From an uncultured Flavobacteriaceae bacterium (GTDB lineage: Bacteria > Bacteroidota > Bacteroidia > Flavobacteriales > Flavobacteriaceae): DNA of 64,000 nucleotides. The notes beneath the pieces are model-generated. The model saw only the letters and a list, made by a program, of their open reading frames with translations. It made no database searches and was not told the origin of the DNA. The stretch covers positions 1 through 64,000 of the forward strand of contig CALSUF010000001.1 in assembly GCA_943789465.1 (NCBI GenBank), in the 5' to 3' direction. The number at the start of each line of letters is the position of its first letter. Positions within the stretch are counted from its first letter, which is position 1. Positions 26,334 through 35,010 of the stretch are shown here, one piece after another. The translations under genes and the position numbers were made by a program.

Positions 26334-26966
26334 TTAAAAATTAGGGCCTACTACTGCACATCCAAACCCTTCAAACTCCATGAAGACAGCTTTATATTTA
26401 GACCTATGGTTGTCATGAATAATCCAAGCAGACGTATTGTTGGACTCCGTTCCAAATGGCAAAACCAAAAAATGTTTTTTGAACACCATCCCTGAAGTTG
26501 CATATAGTTTATAAAGTGATTCTTTAATACACCAAATCCAAGTTAATTTATGAATCAATACAGGGTCATTTTCGCTTAAATAAGTAGTTTCATAGCCAAT
26601 GAATTTTGGAGCTATTTTAATAATTTTTTCACGTTGTTTTTCAATATCAACTCCTACTGCTCTAGAACTCACTACCACGGCTGAAAATGTGTAGGAATGA
26701 GTAATAGAAATGTACTTACCATCTTTCAAATGAGGTTTACCAAAAGTATCATATACCAAATCTTCATCTACATACCCAAATTCAGCAAGCAACATTCGAA
26801 CACTTAAAAATCCACGTTGATGCAACTCACTTTTCATGCCATTGACACGCTCTAAACTCTCAGGTTTCAACACAAGTTTATCAGAGAAAAAATCTTTGGA
26901 TTCTGTAATCTTCCAGATTTTAACAATAGTTTGTGAGTTTAAAACGAGTGATTTATAGAGCGGCAT
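26334..26966 (-). CDS. 4'-phosphopantetheinyl transferase superfamily protein
   Basis: A 210-residue Sfp-type phosphopantetheinyl transferase. It moves the phosphopantetheine arm of CoA onto a carrier-protein Ser. Motifs seen are GKPHLKDGKYISITHS (residues 76-91), AVGVDIEKQREKI with the Mg-binding Asp and Glu near residues 104-107, and WCIKESLYKLY near residues 144-154. Its carrier protein is not in the window. It is the first gene of the leftward run that contains the PnuC cluster. Confidence 0.9.
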   Translation of the reverse strand: MPLYKSLVLNSQTIVKIWKITESKDFFSDKLVLKPESLERVNGMKSELHQRGFLSVRMLLAEFGYVDEDLVYDTFGKPHLKDGKYISITHSYTFSAVVVSSRAVGVDIEKQREKIIKIAPKFIGYETTYLSENDPVLIHKLTWIWCIKESLYKLYATSGMVFKKHFLVLPFGTESNNTSAWIIHDNHRSKYKAVFMEFEGFGCAVVGPNF

Positions 26967-26989
26967 TTATTTTTTAAATAGTTAATAGT

Positions 26990-26997
26990 TATCTTTG
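26990..26997 (+). promoter_or_regulatory. Promoter -7 box of ahcY
   Basis: TATCTTTG fits TAnnTTTG and lies 79 bases before the chosen ahcY start at 27076. The leader between them shows no riboswitch pattern that I recognise. Confidence 0.5.
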
Positions 26998-27075
26998 CAC
27001 CGTATAACAATTCAAAAACGAAAATACGCTAATTTATACTTTAAAACCTAAATAGTGTATTTAAAAAACTGCCTT

Positions 27076-28392
27076 ATGAACGTAAAAACAATTCCCTACA
27101 CACCCTATAAAGTAAAAGATATGTCTCTTGCAGACTGGGGACGTAAAGAAATTGACCTTGCCGAAGCTGAAATGCCAGGCTTAATGAGTCTTCGAGAAGA
27201 ATACAAAGATAGCCAGCCTCTGAAAGGTGCTAGAATTGCAGGATGCTTACACATGACCATTCAAACTGCTGTTCTTATTGAGACCCTCGTAGCACTCGGT
27301 GCAGATGTAACTTGGAGTTCATGTAATATCTTTTCAACACAAGATCAGGCAGCAGCAGCAATTGCAGCAGCTGGAATTCCTGTGTATGCATGGAAAGGTT
27401 TAAATGAAGAAGAGTTTGATTGGTGTATTGAACAAACACTGTTTTTTGGTGAAGATCGAAAACCTTTAAATATGATTTTAGATGATGGTGGTGATTTGAC
27501 CAACTTAGTATTTGATCATTATCCAGAATTAATTGATGGCATTAATGGATTAAGTGAAGAAACGACTACAGGCGTACACCGTTTGTATGAGCGCATGAAA
27601 AACGGCACCCTATCAATGCCAGCTATCAACGTGAACGATTCAGTTACAAAAAGTAAATTTGACAATAAATATGGTTGTAAAGAAAGTGCCGTAGATGCTG
27701 TACGTCGCGCTACAGATACCATGCTCGCTGGAAAAAGAGTTATTGTTTGTGGCTATGGTGATGTTGGAAAAGGAACTGCTGCTTCTTTTCAAGGAGCTGG
27801 AAGTATTGTTACAGTAACAGAAATAGATCCTATTTGTGCGTTACAAGCCGCGATGGATGGATTTGAAGTAAAGAAATTAGAAACTGTATTACCTACAGCA
27901 GACATTGTAGTAACTGCAACAGGTAATAAAGATATTGTTCAAAGCATTCATTTTGAAGCAATGAAAGACAAAACCATCGTTTGTAATATTGGTCACTTTG
28001 ACAATGAAATTGACATGACTTGGCTAAATGATACACATGGAGCTACGAAAGTTGAAATCAAAGCACAAGTAGACAAATATACCATCGACGGCAATGATAT
28101 TATTGTATTAGCCGAGGGGCGTTTGGTTAATCTAGGATGTGCTACTGGACACCCTAGTTTTGTAATGAGTAACTCATTTACAAACCAAGTATTGGCTCAA
28201 ATTGAACTTTGGACCAATAGAGATGCCTATAGCAACGAAGTTTATATGTTGCCAAAACATTTAGATGAAAAAGTAGCCAAACTACACCTTGCTAAAATTG
28301 GTGTTGAGCTTACAGAGCTTCGATCTGAACAAGCAAGTTATATTGGTGTAGAAGTACAAGGTCCTTTTAAACCAGAATACTACCGCTACTAA
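27076..28392 (+). CDS. ahcY: Adenosylhomocysteinase
   Basis: Hydrolyses S-adenosylhomocysteine to adenosine and homocysteine, closing the methylation cycle. About 438 residues. The first domain has [21 protein letters not shown] and [22 protein letters not shown]. The NAD-binding Rossmann motif [13 protein letters not shown] lies near residue 225, and [10 protein letters not shown] and [20 protein letters not shown] follow. The start at the ATG of [17 protein letters not shown] is chosen over an upstream GTG because family alignment begins there. It is monocistronic, with its own promoter and terminator. Confidence 0.96.
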   Translation: MNVKTIPYTPYKVKDMSLADWGRKEIDLAEAEMPGLMSLREEYKDSQPLKGARIAGCLHMTIQTAVLIETLVALGADVTWSSCNIFSTQDQAAAAIAAAGIPVYAWKGLNEEEFDWCIEQTLFFGEDRKPLNMILDDGGDLTNLVFDHYPELIDGINGLSEETTTGVHRLYERMKNGTLSMPAINVNDSVTKSKFDNKYGCKESAVDAVRRATDTMLAGKRVIVCGYGDVGKGTAASFQGAGSIVTVTEIDPICALQAAMDGFEVKKLETVLPTADIVVTATGNKDIVQSIHFEAMKDKTIVCNIGHFDNEIDMTWLNDTHGATKVEIKAQVDKYTIDGNDIIVLAEGRLVNLGCATGHPSFVMSNSFTNQVLAQIELWTNRDAYSNEVYMLPKHLDEKVAKLHLAKIGVELTELRSEQASYIGVEVQGPFKPEYYRY

Positions 28393-28410
28393 ACGATTTA
28401 TTTTTATATC

Positions 28411-28440
28411 TAAGCCAAAGTTTTTACTTTGGCTTTTTTT
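28411..28440 (+). terminator. Intrinsic terminator after ahcY
   Basis: AAGCCAAAG and CTTTGGCTT form a perfect 9-bp stem around TTTTTA, followed by a T run reaching into 28441. It lies 20 bases after the ahcY stop. Confidence 0.9.
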
Positions 28441-28472
28441 TGATTAAAATTTATCAAAAAACAACGTTAAAG

Positions 28473-28985
28473 ATGAAATTTCTAAGAGCAAAAAATAAAG
28501 ACCTACCTCATACACTACGAATTATTGAGGAAGCACAAGCCTATCTAGCTACTCAACATGTTGAGCAGTGGCAAAATGGATATCCTCACAAAAAAGTTAT
28601 CTTAAAGGATCTAGAAAACAAGGAGAGTTATATCGTAAAATCAAAAGATTCAATTCAAGTTGCGACAGCCATGTTTAGTACCAGAACAGAACCAACATAT
28701 ACGAATATTGAAGGACAATGGCTCACTAAAGAAAATGCCACATACGGAGTAATTCATCGCATGGCAGTTTCCGAAAAAAGTAGAGGAACTGGAATTGCAA
28801 AATTTATTTTTAACCAATGTGAATCCCTATTAAAACAAAACAGAATTAAATCGATGCGTATTGACACACACGAAGATAATCTAGGTATGCAAACGTTGCT
28901 CAAAAAATTGGGCTATGTGTTTTGTGGAGTGATTTACTTAGACAACAGCGATAAACGCTTGGCGTTTGAAAAGTTAATCTGCTAG
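28473..28985 (+). CDS. GNAT family N-acetyltransferase
   Basis: A 170-residue acetyl-CoA-dependent acetyltransferase. Motif A appears as VIHRMAVSEKSRGTGIAKFIFNQCE, with the Arg-x-x-Gly-x-Ala pyrophosphate loop near residues 109-113. The C-terminal MRIDTHEDNLGMQTLLKKLGYVFCG is typical of GNAT motif B. The substrate is not deducible. The start at MKFLRAKNKD is preferred; an upstream TTG would overlap the ahcY terminator. Confidence 0.85.
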   Translation: MKFLRAKNKDLPHTLRIIEEAQAYLATQHVEQWQNGYPHKKVILKDLENKESYIVKSKDSIQVATAMFSTRTEPTYTNIEGQWLTKENATYGVIHRMAVSEKSRGTGIAKFIFNQCESLLKQNRIKSMRIDTHEDNLGMQTLLKKLGYVFCGVIYLDNSDKRLAFEKLIC

Positions 28986-28996
28986 AATTCCGGCAT

Positions 28997-29027
28997 AAAA
29001 AAAAGCCTCGCAATGCGAAGCTTTTTT
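28997..29027. terminator. Bidirectional terminator between GNAT gene and rpmA
   Basis: AAAAAAGCCTCGCA and TGCGAAGCTTTTTT form a long stem with one C-A mismatch and poly-A/poly-T flanks. It lies between two convergent genes. The core is nearly the same as that of the hairpin at 59335-59364. Confidence 0.85.
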
Positions 29028-29044
29028 GTAAAATTTAATTGAAA

Positions 29045-29305
29045 TTATGCCTCAAAAGGAACAATAGACACATAGGACTTATTGTTTCTCTTTCTTGCAA
29101 ATTTCACTAGACCGTCCACTTTAGCGTGAAGGGTATGATCTTTTCCAGCATACACATTCTCACCAGGATTATGTGCAGTACCACGTTGTCTTACGATAAT
29201 ATTACCAGCGATTGCTGCTTGTCCACCAAAGATCTTTACGCCTAGACGTTTTGATTCTGATTCTCTACCGTTTTTCGAACTTCCGACTCCTTTTTTATGT
29301 GCCAT
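29045..29305 (-). CDS. rpmA: 50S ribosomal protein L27
   Basis: An 86-residue protein with the conserved start [22 protein letters not shown] and [24 protein letters not shown]27 reaches the peptidyl transferase centre of the large subunit. It follows rplU after 29 bases, the usual L21-L27 pair. Confidence 0.97.
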   Translation of the reverse strand: MAHKKGVGSSKNGRESESKRLGVKIFGGQAAIAGNIIVRQRGTAHNPGENVYAGKDHTLHAKVDGLVKFARKRNNKSYVSIVPFEA

Positions 29306-29334
29306 TTTATTTCGATTTTAGTGTGTTATATATG

Positions 29335-29871
29335 TTAACTTAAAGCTGAAATTAAATCTGATTTTTTCATTGCTGAAATTCCAGAAATTCCTTTAGCTTT
29401 TGCTAATTCTTTTAATTGTGCAACAGTCATTGCAGATAAATCTTGAGCAGCTTCGGCTTTTGGTGCTGCAGCTTTAGCAGCTGGCTTAGAAGCTTCTTTC
29501 TTTGCAGCTGGTTTTGCTTTTGGCGCAGCAGCTTTGGCTGGTGCAGCTTTTTTAGCTCCTGAAGCAGCAATGCTTTCGATTTGGATTTCAGTTAAAGCTT
29601 GGCGGTGGCCATTTTTAACTCTGTATCCTTTACGTCGTTTCTTTTTGAATACGATCACTTTATCACCTTTAAGGTGCTTCAAGACTTTTGCTCCTACTTG
29701 AGCGCCGTCTATAGCTGGGGCGCCAACAGTAACTTTGCTACCATCTGCTAAAAGAAGTACATTGTCAAAAGTGACCTTTTTTCCTTCTTCTGATTGCAAA
29801 CGGTGAACAAAGACCTTTTGGTCTTTTTCAACTTTGAATTGTTGCCCTGCTATCTCTACAATTGCGTACAT
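29335..29871 (-). CDS. rplU: 50S ribosomal protein L21 with a C-terminal extension
   Basis: The L21 core fills about residues 1-103: MYAIVEIAGQQFKVEKDQKVFV, VTVGAPAIDGAQVGAKVLKHLKG and KVIVFKKKRRKGYRVKNGHRQ. Standard L21 ends near residue 103. Here 75 more residues follow: a Lys/Ala/Pro-rich linker (about 107-143) and a short helical domain MTVAQLKELAKAKGISG with KKSDLISALS, resembling the Rho N-terminal or SAP-like fold that binds nucleic acids. The core call is firm; the tail domain is a pattern-based reading. Confidence 0.95.
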   Translation of the reverse strand: MYAIVEIAGQQFKVEKDQKVFVHRLQSEEGKKVTFDNVLLLADGSKVTVGAPAIDGAQVGAKVLKHLKGDKVIVFKKKRRKGYRVKNGHRQALTEIQIESIAASGAKKAAPAKAAAPKAKPAAKKEASKPAAKAAAPKAEAAQDLSAMTVAQLKELAKAKGISGISAMKKSDLISALS

Positions 29872-29899
29872 AGCGTAACGTTTTATTAAATTAGTTTTA

Positions 29900-29917
29900 C
29901 TATACCTAATAGTATAG
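29900..29917 (-). promoter_or_regulatory. Small hairpin in the rplU leader
   Basis: CTATAC and GTATAG pair over 6 bp around a six-base loop, seven bases after the promoter box and 28 bases before the L21 start codon. Position suits an autoregulatory site for a ribosomal protein, but no known leader motif was recognised. Confidence 0.3.
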
Positions 29918-29923
29918 CGGGTG

Positions 29924-29953
29924 CAAATATAATTCTATTATATTAATCTGCAA
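29924..29953 (-). promoter_or_regulatory. Promoter of rplU-rpmA
   Basis: On the minus strand TTTG (TTG at 29953-29951) and TATATTTG (29931-29924) are about 20 bases apart, a full Bacteroidetes promoter. Confidence 0.7.
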
Positions 29954-29993
29954 ATAATTTTCTACTTATCCTTCCTATTTAATTACTTTAAGA

Positions 29994-30022
29994 TTTGACT
30001 TTAAAAAAAAATGTTATTTTTG
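29994..30022 (+). promoter_or_regulatory. Promoter of the M16 peptidase pair
   Basis: TTTG at 29994-29997 and TATTTTTG at 30015-30022 have the usual spacing of the -33 and -7 elements. The start codon at 30090 leaves a leader of about 60 bases. Confidence 0.7.
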
Positions 30023-30089
30023 ACAATAAAATGTAACAAATTAAGACTTTAAACGTCTTATTTATTAATTATAAACTAAAAATGAACTC

Positions 30090-31409
30090 ATGAAAAAATG
30101 CTTATGTTCTTTAGCTGCTTTGCTTTTGATGACCTTAACAATCTCAGCACAAGAAGTTAAATTTGAAGAATACGATCTAAGTAACGGTATGCACGTTATT
30201 TTACATCAAGACAATTCAGCTCCTGTTGTAACCACCTCTGTGATGTACCATGTTGGTGCTAAAGACGAAAACCCAGAACGTACTGGGTTTGCTCACTTTT
30301 TTGAACATTTACTGTTTGAAGGAACTAAGAATATTCCAAAAGGAGAATGGTTTACAATCGTAACTTCTAATGGAGGAAGTAACAACGCCAACACTACCGA
30401 TGACCGAACTTATTATTATGAAGTGTTTCCTTCAAACAATGTAGAGTTAGGACTGTGGATGGAATCTGAGCGTTTACTACACCCAGTTATCAACCAAGAT
30501 GGTGTTGACACTCAAAATGAGGTTGTAAAAGAAGAAAAAAGATTAAGAGTTGACAATAGTCCTTATGGAAAATTTCTTGAGATGATCAAAGTTAATATGT
30601 TTAAAAAGCATCCATATAAAGGAACTACGATTGGAAAAATGGCGCATTTAGATGCAGCTACTCTTGAAGAGTTTCAAGCATTTAACAAAAAATTCTACAT
30701 CCCAAACAACGCTGTTTTAGTTGTTGCCGGTGACATTGATGTTACTGCAGTTAAAGGAATGATTGAAGATTATTTTGGCCCTATCCCAAGAGGAGAAGAC
30801 ATTGTAAGAGACTTCCCAAAAGAAGATCCAATTACAGAGCCAATGCGAGCGAAAGCATACGACTCGAACATTCAAATTCCAGCGGTGATGGCAGCATACA
30901 GAACGCCTTCATTTAAAGACAGAGATTCTTATGTATTGAGTATGATCTCAACTTATTTAAGTGACGGAAAAACATCCAAACTTTATAAGAAAATGGTTGA
31001 CGATAAGAAAATGGCCCTTCAGGTAGGTGCTCTTGATTTTAGTCAAGAAGATTATGGCACTTATATACTTTATGGATTGCCTTTAGGAGATGTTTCATTG
31101 GACGACCTTATTGTTGAAATGGATGAGGAAATTTTAAAACTTCAGAAAAACCTTATTTCAGAGAGAGACTACCAAAAAATTCAAAATAAATTTGAAAATA
31201 ACTTTGTAAGCTCAAACTCTAGTATTGAAGGAATTGCAAATTCATTAGCACGTTACTACATGTTGTACGGAGATGTTAATTTAATTAATAATGAGATAGA
31301 TATTTACCGCTCCATTACACGTGAAGAAATCAAAACGGTTGCTAACAAATACTTGAATGCAGACCAACGATTGATATTAGAATACTTACCAGAATCCGAT
31401 AAGGAATAA
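30090..31409 (+). CDS. M16 family zinc peptidase, catalytic subunit
   Basis: A 439-residue secreted insulinase-family peptidase. A signal peptide (residues 1-20) ends in ISAQ. The inverted zinc motif HFFEH occurs in GFAHFFEHLLFEGTKN near residue 69, with the third ligand Glu in NEVVKEEKR near residue 147, so the protein is predicted to be active. The C-terminal M16 domain lacks the motif, as usual. It is paired with an inactive homologue 18 bases downstream, as in two-subunit processing peptidases. Confidence 0.92.
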   Translation: MKKCLCSLAALLLMTLTISAQEVKFEEYDLSNGMHVILHQDNSAPVVTTSVMYHVGAKDENPERTGFAHFFEHLLFEGTKNIPKGEWFTIVTSNGGSNNANTTDDRTYYYEVFPSNNVELGLWMESERLLHPVINQDGVDTQNEVVKEEKRLRVDNSPYGKFLEMIKVNMFKKHPYKGTTIGKMAHLDAATLEEFQAFNKKFYIPNNAVLVVAGDIDVTAVKGMIEDYFGPIPRGEDIVRDFPKEDPITEPMRAKAYDSNIQIPAVMAAYRTPSFKDRDSYVLSMISTYLSDGKTSKLYKKMVDDKKMALQVGALDFSQEDYGTYILYGLPLGDVSLDDLIVEMDEEILKLQKNLISERDYQKIQNKFENNFVSSNSSIEGIANSLARYYMLYGDVNLINNEIDIYRSITREEIKTVANKYLNADQRLILEYLPESDKE

Positions 31410-31427
31410 CAACTAAAAGATTTAAAA

Positions 31428-33494
31428 ATGAAAACTAAATTATATGTATTAATTGCCGTGTTTTTTATGTCTCTAGGAGTGAATGCTCAGATTGACCGCT
31501 CACAGCAACCAAAAGCAGGGCCTGCTCCAAAGATTTCGTTGGAAAAGCCAGAAGAATTTGAATTAAAAAATGGACTTAAAATATTAGTCGTTGAAAACCA
31601 TAAACTGCCAAGAGTATCTTTCAATATCGCTTTTGATAGAGACCCTGTTTTAGAAGGTGAAAAAGCAGGCGTGACAGCACTTTTAGGAGCCATGCTAGCA
31701 AATGGAACTACAACTATTTCAAAAGACGATTTTAATGAAGAAATTGACTTTTTGGGAGCTCGGTTGAATTTTGGTTTTGGAGGAGGATCTGCAGGATCCA
31801 TAACAAAATATAGCAACCGTATGTTGGAGTTATTGGCAGATGCAGCGATGAACCCTTTACTAACCGAAGAAGAATTTCAAAAGGAAAAAGAAAAACTTAT
31901 TGAAGGGATCAAATCAGATGCCAAAAGTGTCGATGCCATTGCAGGACGTGTTGGCGGTGCATTAGCGTACGGAAAACAACACCCTTATGGAGAATTTATA
32001 ACTGAAGAGTCTGTTGAAGCAGTAACTCTTGCGGACGTGAAAACTTATTTCGATAAATACTTCACTCCTAACAATACGTACTTAGTAATTATTGGAGATG
32101 TAAATACAAAATCAATTGTGAAGCTTGTAAAAAAGTATTTCAAAAATTGGGAAAAAGCAGCTAGTACGACGACTGTGATTGTAGAACCAAACGCGAATCC
32201 TGAAACCTTAGAGATCGATTTTATTGACATGCCAAATGCTGTACAATCAAATATTTCATTGACGAGCAATGTAAAGCTAAAAATGAGTGACCCTGATTAC
32301 CATGCAGTTCTCATTGCTAATAAAATATTAGGTGGTGGATTTAATAGTTACTTAAACATGAACCTTCGTGAAGAGCATGGTTATACATATGGCGCACGTT
32401 CTTCTGTTGGAACAGACAAATACATCTCTCGTTTTAGAGCTGGAGCTGCCGTAAGAAATGCAGTCACAGATAGTGCTGTTGTTGAAACTATAAAAGAAAT
32501 CAAACGCTTTCAAACGGAGCCTGTAGAAGCTGAAGCCTTGGCAAACGCCAAAGCAAAGTATGTGGGTGATTTTGTACTAGCACTTGAAAGACCAAGTACA
32601 GTTGCTCAATATGCAATCAATACAAAAATAAACGAATTACCAGAAGATTTTTATGCAACTTATTTAGAAAAAATAAACGCAGTATCTATTGAAGACGTAA
32701 ACCGTGTAGCAAACCTCTATTTTACTGCAGACAATGCCCGAATTGTTGTAGTTGGTAAAGGAAGTGAAGTAATCACAAACCTTGAGAAAACAGGCATTCC
32801 AATCAATTACTTTGACACGTTTGCAAACCCTGTTGAAAAGCCAGAATTCACTAAACCAATTCCAACAGGTGTAACTGCTGCAACAGTGCTAGAAAGTTAT
32901 ATTGTAGCCATCGGAGGTCTTGAAGCTGTCAATGCGGTAAACTCTGTAATGACTGCATCAAATGTAACGATCGAAGGTATGCCATTCAAACCTACTGCTG
33001 TTATGAAAACAATGGCACCAAATATGTCTTCAATGGAAATGTCTATTGAAGGAATGGGAACCGTTATGAAACAAAAATTTGACGGCTCTGAAGGATATAC
33101 AGAACAGCAAGGGATGCAACAACCAATGTCTGACGACGAACTTGCTGAAAAAGAAGAAGAAAAAGGCTTATTTCCTGAAACTTATTTAGACGTTAATACA
33201 CTGACGTTAGTCAGCTTAACGGCAATTGAAGGTGTTGATGTTTATAAAATTAAGGTGAAAGAAGATTCTTATCGTTATTACAATGCCACTACAGGACTTT
33301 TAGTGAGAACTGAAAAATCTGAAGAAGCGCAAGGTCAAAAAATAACATCTGTTCAAGATCTATCTGACTATAGAGAAGTGAATGGAGTTTTGTTCCCATA
33401 CGCTCAGAAGATAACTGCTGGCCCACAAGTGATTGGGATGGCAGCAAGCGAAATTGTCGTTAATGACGGCGTTACTGCTGAAGATTTTAAATAA
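31428..33494 (+). CDS. M16 family protein, non-catalytic partner with C-terminal domain
   Basis: A 688-residue secreted protein with a signal peptide ending in GVNAQ. The M16 fold begins at EFELKNGLKILVVENHKLPRVSF. Where the active subunit has HxxEH, this one has AGVTALLGAML, so the zinc site is lost. The Tyr/Arg-containing substrate-binding motif LREEHGYTYGARSS is kept. After about residue 490 a 190-residue domain follows (VLESYIVAIGGLEAVNAVNSVM and onwards), resembling periplasmic outer-membrane lipoprotein-sorting-like domains. It probably forms a complex with the upstream catalytic subunit. Confidence 0.9.
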   Translation: MKTKLYVLIAVFFMSLGVNAQIDRSQQPKAGPAPKISLEKPEEFELKNGLKILVVENHKLPRVSFNIAFDRDPVLEGEKAGVTALLGAMLANGTTTISKDDFNEEIDFLGARLNFGFGGGSAGSITKYSNRMLELLADAAMNPLLTEEEFQKEKEKLIEGIKSDAKSVDAIAGRVGGALAYGKQHPYGEFITEESVEAVTLADVKTYFDKYFTPNNTYLVIIGDVNTKSIVKLVKKYFKNWEKAASTTTVIVEPNANPETLEIDFIDMPNAVQSNISLTSNVKLKMSDPDYHAVLIANKILGGGFNSYLNMNLREEHGYTYGARSSVGTDKYISRFRAGAAVRNAVTDSAVVETIKEIKRFQTEPVEAEALANAKAKYVGDFVLALERPSTVAQYAINTKINELPEDFYATYLEKINAVSIEDVNRVANLYFTADNARIVVVGKGSEVITNLEKTGIPINYFDTFANPVEKPEFTKPIPTGVTAATVLESYIVAIGGLEAVNAVNSVMTASNVTIEGMPFKPTAVMKTMAPNMSSMEMSIEGMGTVMKQKFDGSEGYTEQQGMQQPMSDDELAEKEEEKGLFPETYLDVNTLTLVSLTAIEGVDVYKIKVKEDSYRYYNATTGLLVRTEKSEEAQGQKITSVQDLSDYREVNGVLFPYAQKITAGPQVIGMAASEIVVNDGVTAEDFK

Positions 33495-33513
33495 TCTAAC
33501 TTTTATAAATTCT

Positions 33514-33548
33514 AAAAAAACCGAGGCATTAGCTTCGGTTTTTTTTTG
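33514..33548. terminator. Bidirectional terminator between M16 pair and EamA gene
   Basis: ACCGAGGC and GCTTCGGT pair (one G-T) around ATTA, with seven A before and nine T after. It overlaps the last codons of the minus-strand EamA gene, which ends at 33529, and lies 20 bases after the plus-strand stop. Confidence 0.85.
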
Positions 33549-34419
33549 CTTTTTTATTCGCTAAATAAATACCACATAAAATAAGTAAAGAAGCAAACCC
33601 TTGGTCTAAACCAAAAAGCTCTCCATCAATCAACCCCCAAAGCAGTGCTACTAGAGGCATTAAATAGGTGACAGAAGAAGCAAATACAGGGCTCGAAATC
33701 TGTATAAGATTATTGAAAATAATTTTCGCCATTACTGTTCCAAAGATTGCCAAGGTTGACACATACCCTATTGAAGCATAAACAGCTTCATTTTCAAAAG
33801 TCTGAACAGTAAAAAAATCAGAGAAAATCAACACCAATAAAGCAGGTATGAATATAGCGACGAAATTTCCTGTAGCAATGGCAATCGGCTTAACCTCCTG
33901 AAGGTAATGTTTAATAATATTCACATTAAAAGCATACATAACCGTTGCCAAGACTACAAATCCAGCATATAAATAATTCTGATCAGGGTTGAGTTCCATA
34001 CTATTAGAAATAAGCATTGAAGCTCCAATAAAGCCCAAAATCACACCTAATATTTGCATCTTTGTGGATGTAATTTTAAAAACCGCTAGACCTATTAAAA
34101 TTGCATTTAATGGTACTAAAGCGTTTAGAATAGACACCACGCCACTGTCAACCTCTGTTTCTGCAAATGCAAATAAAAAGGCTGGTAAAAAGGTGCCTAT
34201 AAAACCAGATAAAACAATCCATTTCCACTGATGACTAAGGATCGTTTTGAGCGACCTATAACCAATCATAAAAATAAAAAGAGACGAAATTACTGTTCTC
34301 ATACTCCCCAATTGCAATGGCGTCAAAGCAATTAAACCCTTTTTGATAAGAATAAAGGAACTTCCCCATACAATCGCTAGTGTAAACAAGTACACCCATT
34401 TTCTTTGTTCTTGATTCAT
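33529..34419 (-). CDS. EamA/DMT family transporter
   Basis: A 296-residue inner-membrane protein with about ten helices in two EamA repeats (residues 8-136 and 150-285). It starts with WVYLFTLAIVWGSSFILIKKGL and has the second-repeat signature SSPVFASSVTYLMPLVALLWGLIDGE. DMT proteins export metabolites or drugs; the substrate is not visible. The final residues NKKAKKNRS are encoded within the terminator hairpin. Confidence 0.88.
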   Translation of the reverse strand: MNQEQRKWVYLFTLAIVWGSSFILIKKGLIALTPLQLGSMRTVISSLFIFMIGYRSLKTILSHQWKWIVLSGFIGTFLPAFLFAFAETEVDSGVVSILNALVPLNAILIGLAVFKITSTKMQILGVILGFIGASMLISNSMELNPDQNYLYAGFVVLATVMYAFNVNIIKHYLQEVKPIAIATGNFVAIFIPALLVLIFSDFFTVQTFENEAVYASIGYVSTLAIFGTVMAKIIFNNLIQISSPVFASSVTYLMPLVALLWGLIDGELFGLDQGFASLLILCGIYLANKKAKKNRS

Positions 34420-34480
34420 TTAGAGATTATTAATTCTTCACAAAATTGAGCAATAAATTAGAATAACACTTAATTATTTT

Positions 34481-34488
34481 TAAATTTG
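34481..34488 (+). promoter_or_regulatory. Promoter -7 box of the heavy-metal lipoprotein gene
   Basis: TAAATTTG fits TAnnTTTG and lies 25 bases before the start codon at 34513. This supports that start over an upstream in-frame codon at 34486. Confidence 0.5.
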
Positions 34489-34512
34489 TTTAAATACCTA
34501 AATAACATACCT

Positions 34513-35010
34513 ATGAAACATTTCAAAATTATCTTAGCCTTCGCATTCCTATTTGTGTTCTTTTTAGCCTGTAAAAACGAACCTAAAACAGAAATAATAT
34601 CCGTAGAAACCAGCGAAGAAACAACCAAAAGTTTAGACCCTAATGCAATTTATTCCAAAGCAGAATTCAATATCAAAGGGATGACCTGCGAAATAGGATG
34701 TGCTAAAACCATTCAAAAAAAACTTGCGAATCTGGAAGGAGTAAAATCTGCAACCGTTGATTTTAAAACCGAAATGGCGATGGTCGAATACGACGTTGCA
34801 AAAGCAAATCCAATGAGCATTAGCAAAACGGTGACTTCTGTAGCAGACACCTACTCAGTAGAAAACATGAAAACTGTAGCGGAATTTTCAGGTGCTAAAA
34901 AATCATGTGAGAAAGAATGCAAAAAAGCATGCTGTAAAGACAAAACGAAAGCCGACAAAAAAGCTTGTGCTCAAAATTGTAAAAAAGAATGCTGCGCTAA
35001 AAAAGCTTAA
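34513..35010 (+). CDS. Heavy-metal-associated domain lipoprotein with Cys-rich tail
   Basis: A 165-residue protein. A lipoprotein signal ends in FFLAC (Cys near residue 17). An HMA ferredoxin-like domain follows (about residues 48-115) with FNIKGMTCEIGCAKTIQKKL: the metal site is CxxxC, one residue longer than the classical CxxC. After it comes a Lys/Cys tail with eight Cys, including KECKKACCKDK and CKKECCAKK. Together these suggest a periplasm-facing or surface metal-binding lipoprotein, probably for copper or another soft metal. The tail looks like a metallothionein-like sink. No metal ATPase lies nearby. Confidence 0.82.
   Translation: MKHFKIILAFAFLFVFFLACKNEPKTEIISVETSEETTKSLDPNAIYSKAEFNIKGMTCEIGCAKTIQKKLANLEGVKSATVDFKTEMAMVEYDVAKANPMSISKTVTSVADTYSVENMKTVAEFSGAKKSCEKECKKACCKDKTKADKKACAQNCKKECCAKKA

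Noticed and set aside
27000-27075. A SAH or SAM riboswitch in the ahcY leader
   Set aside because: No conserved blocks of these aptamers could be found in the roughly 75-base leader.
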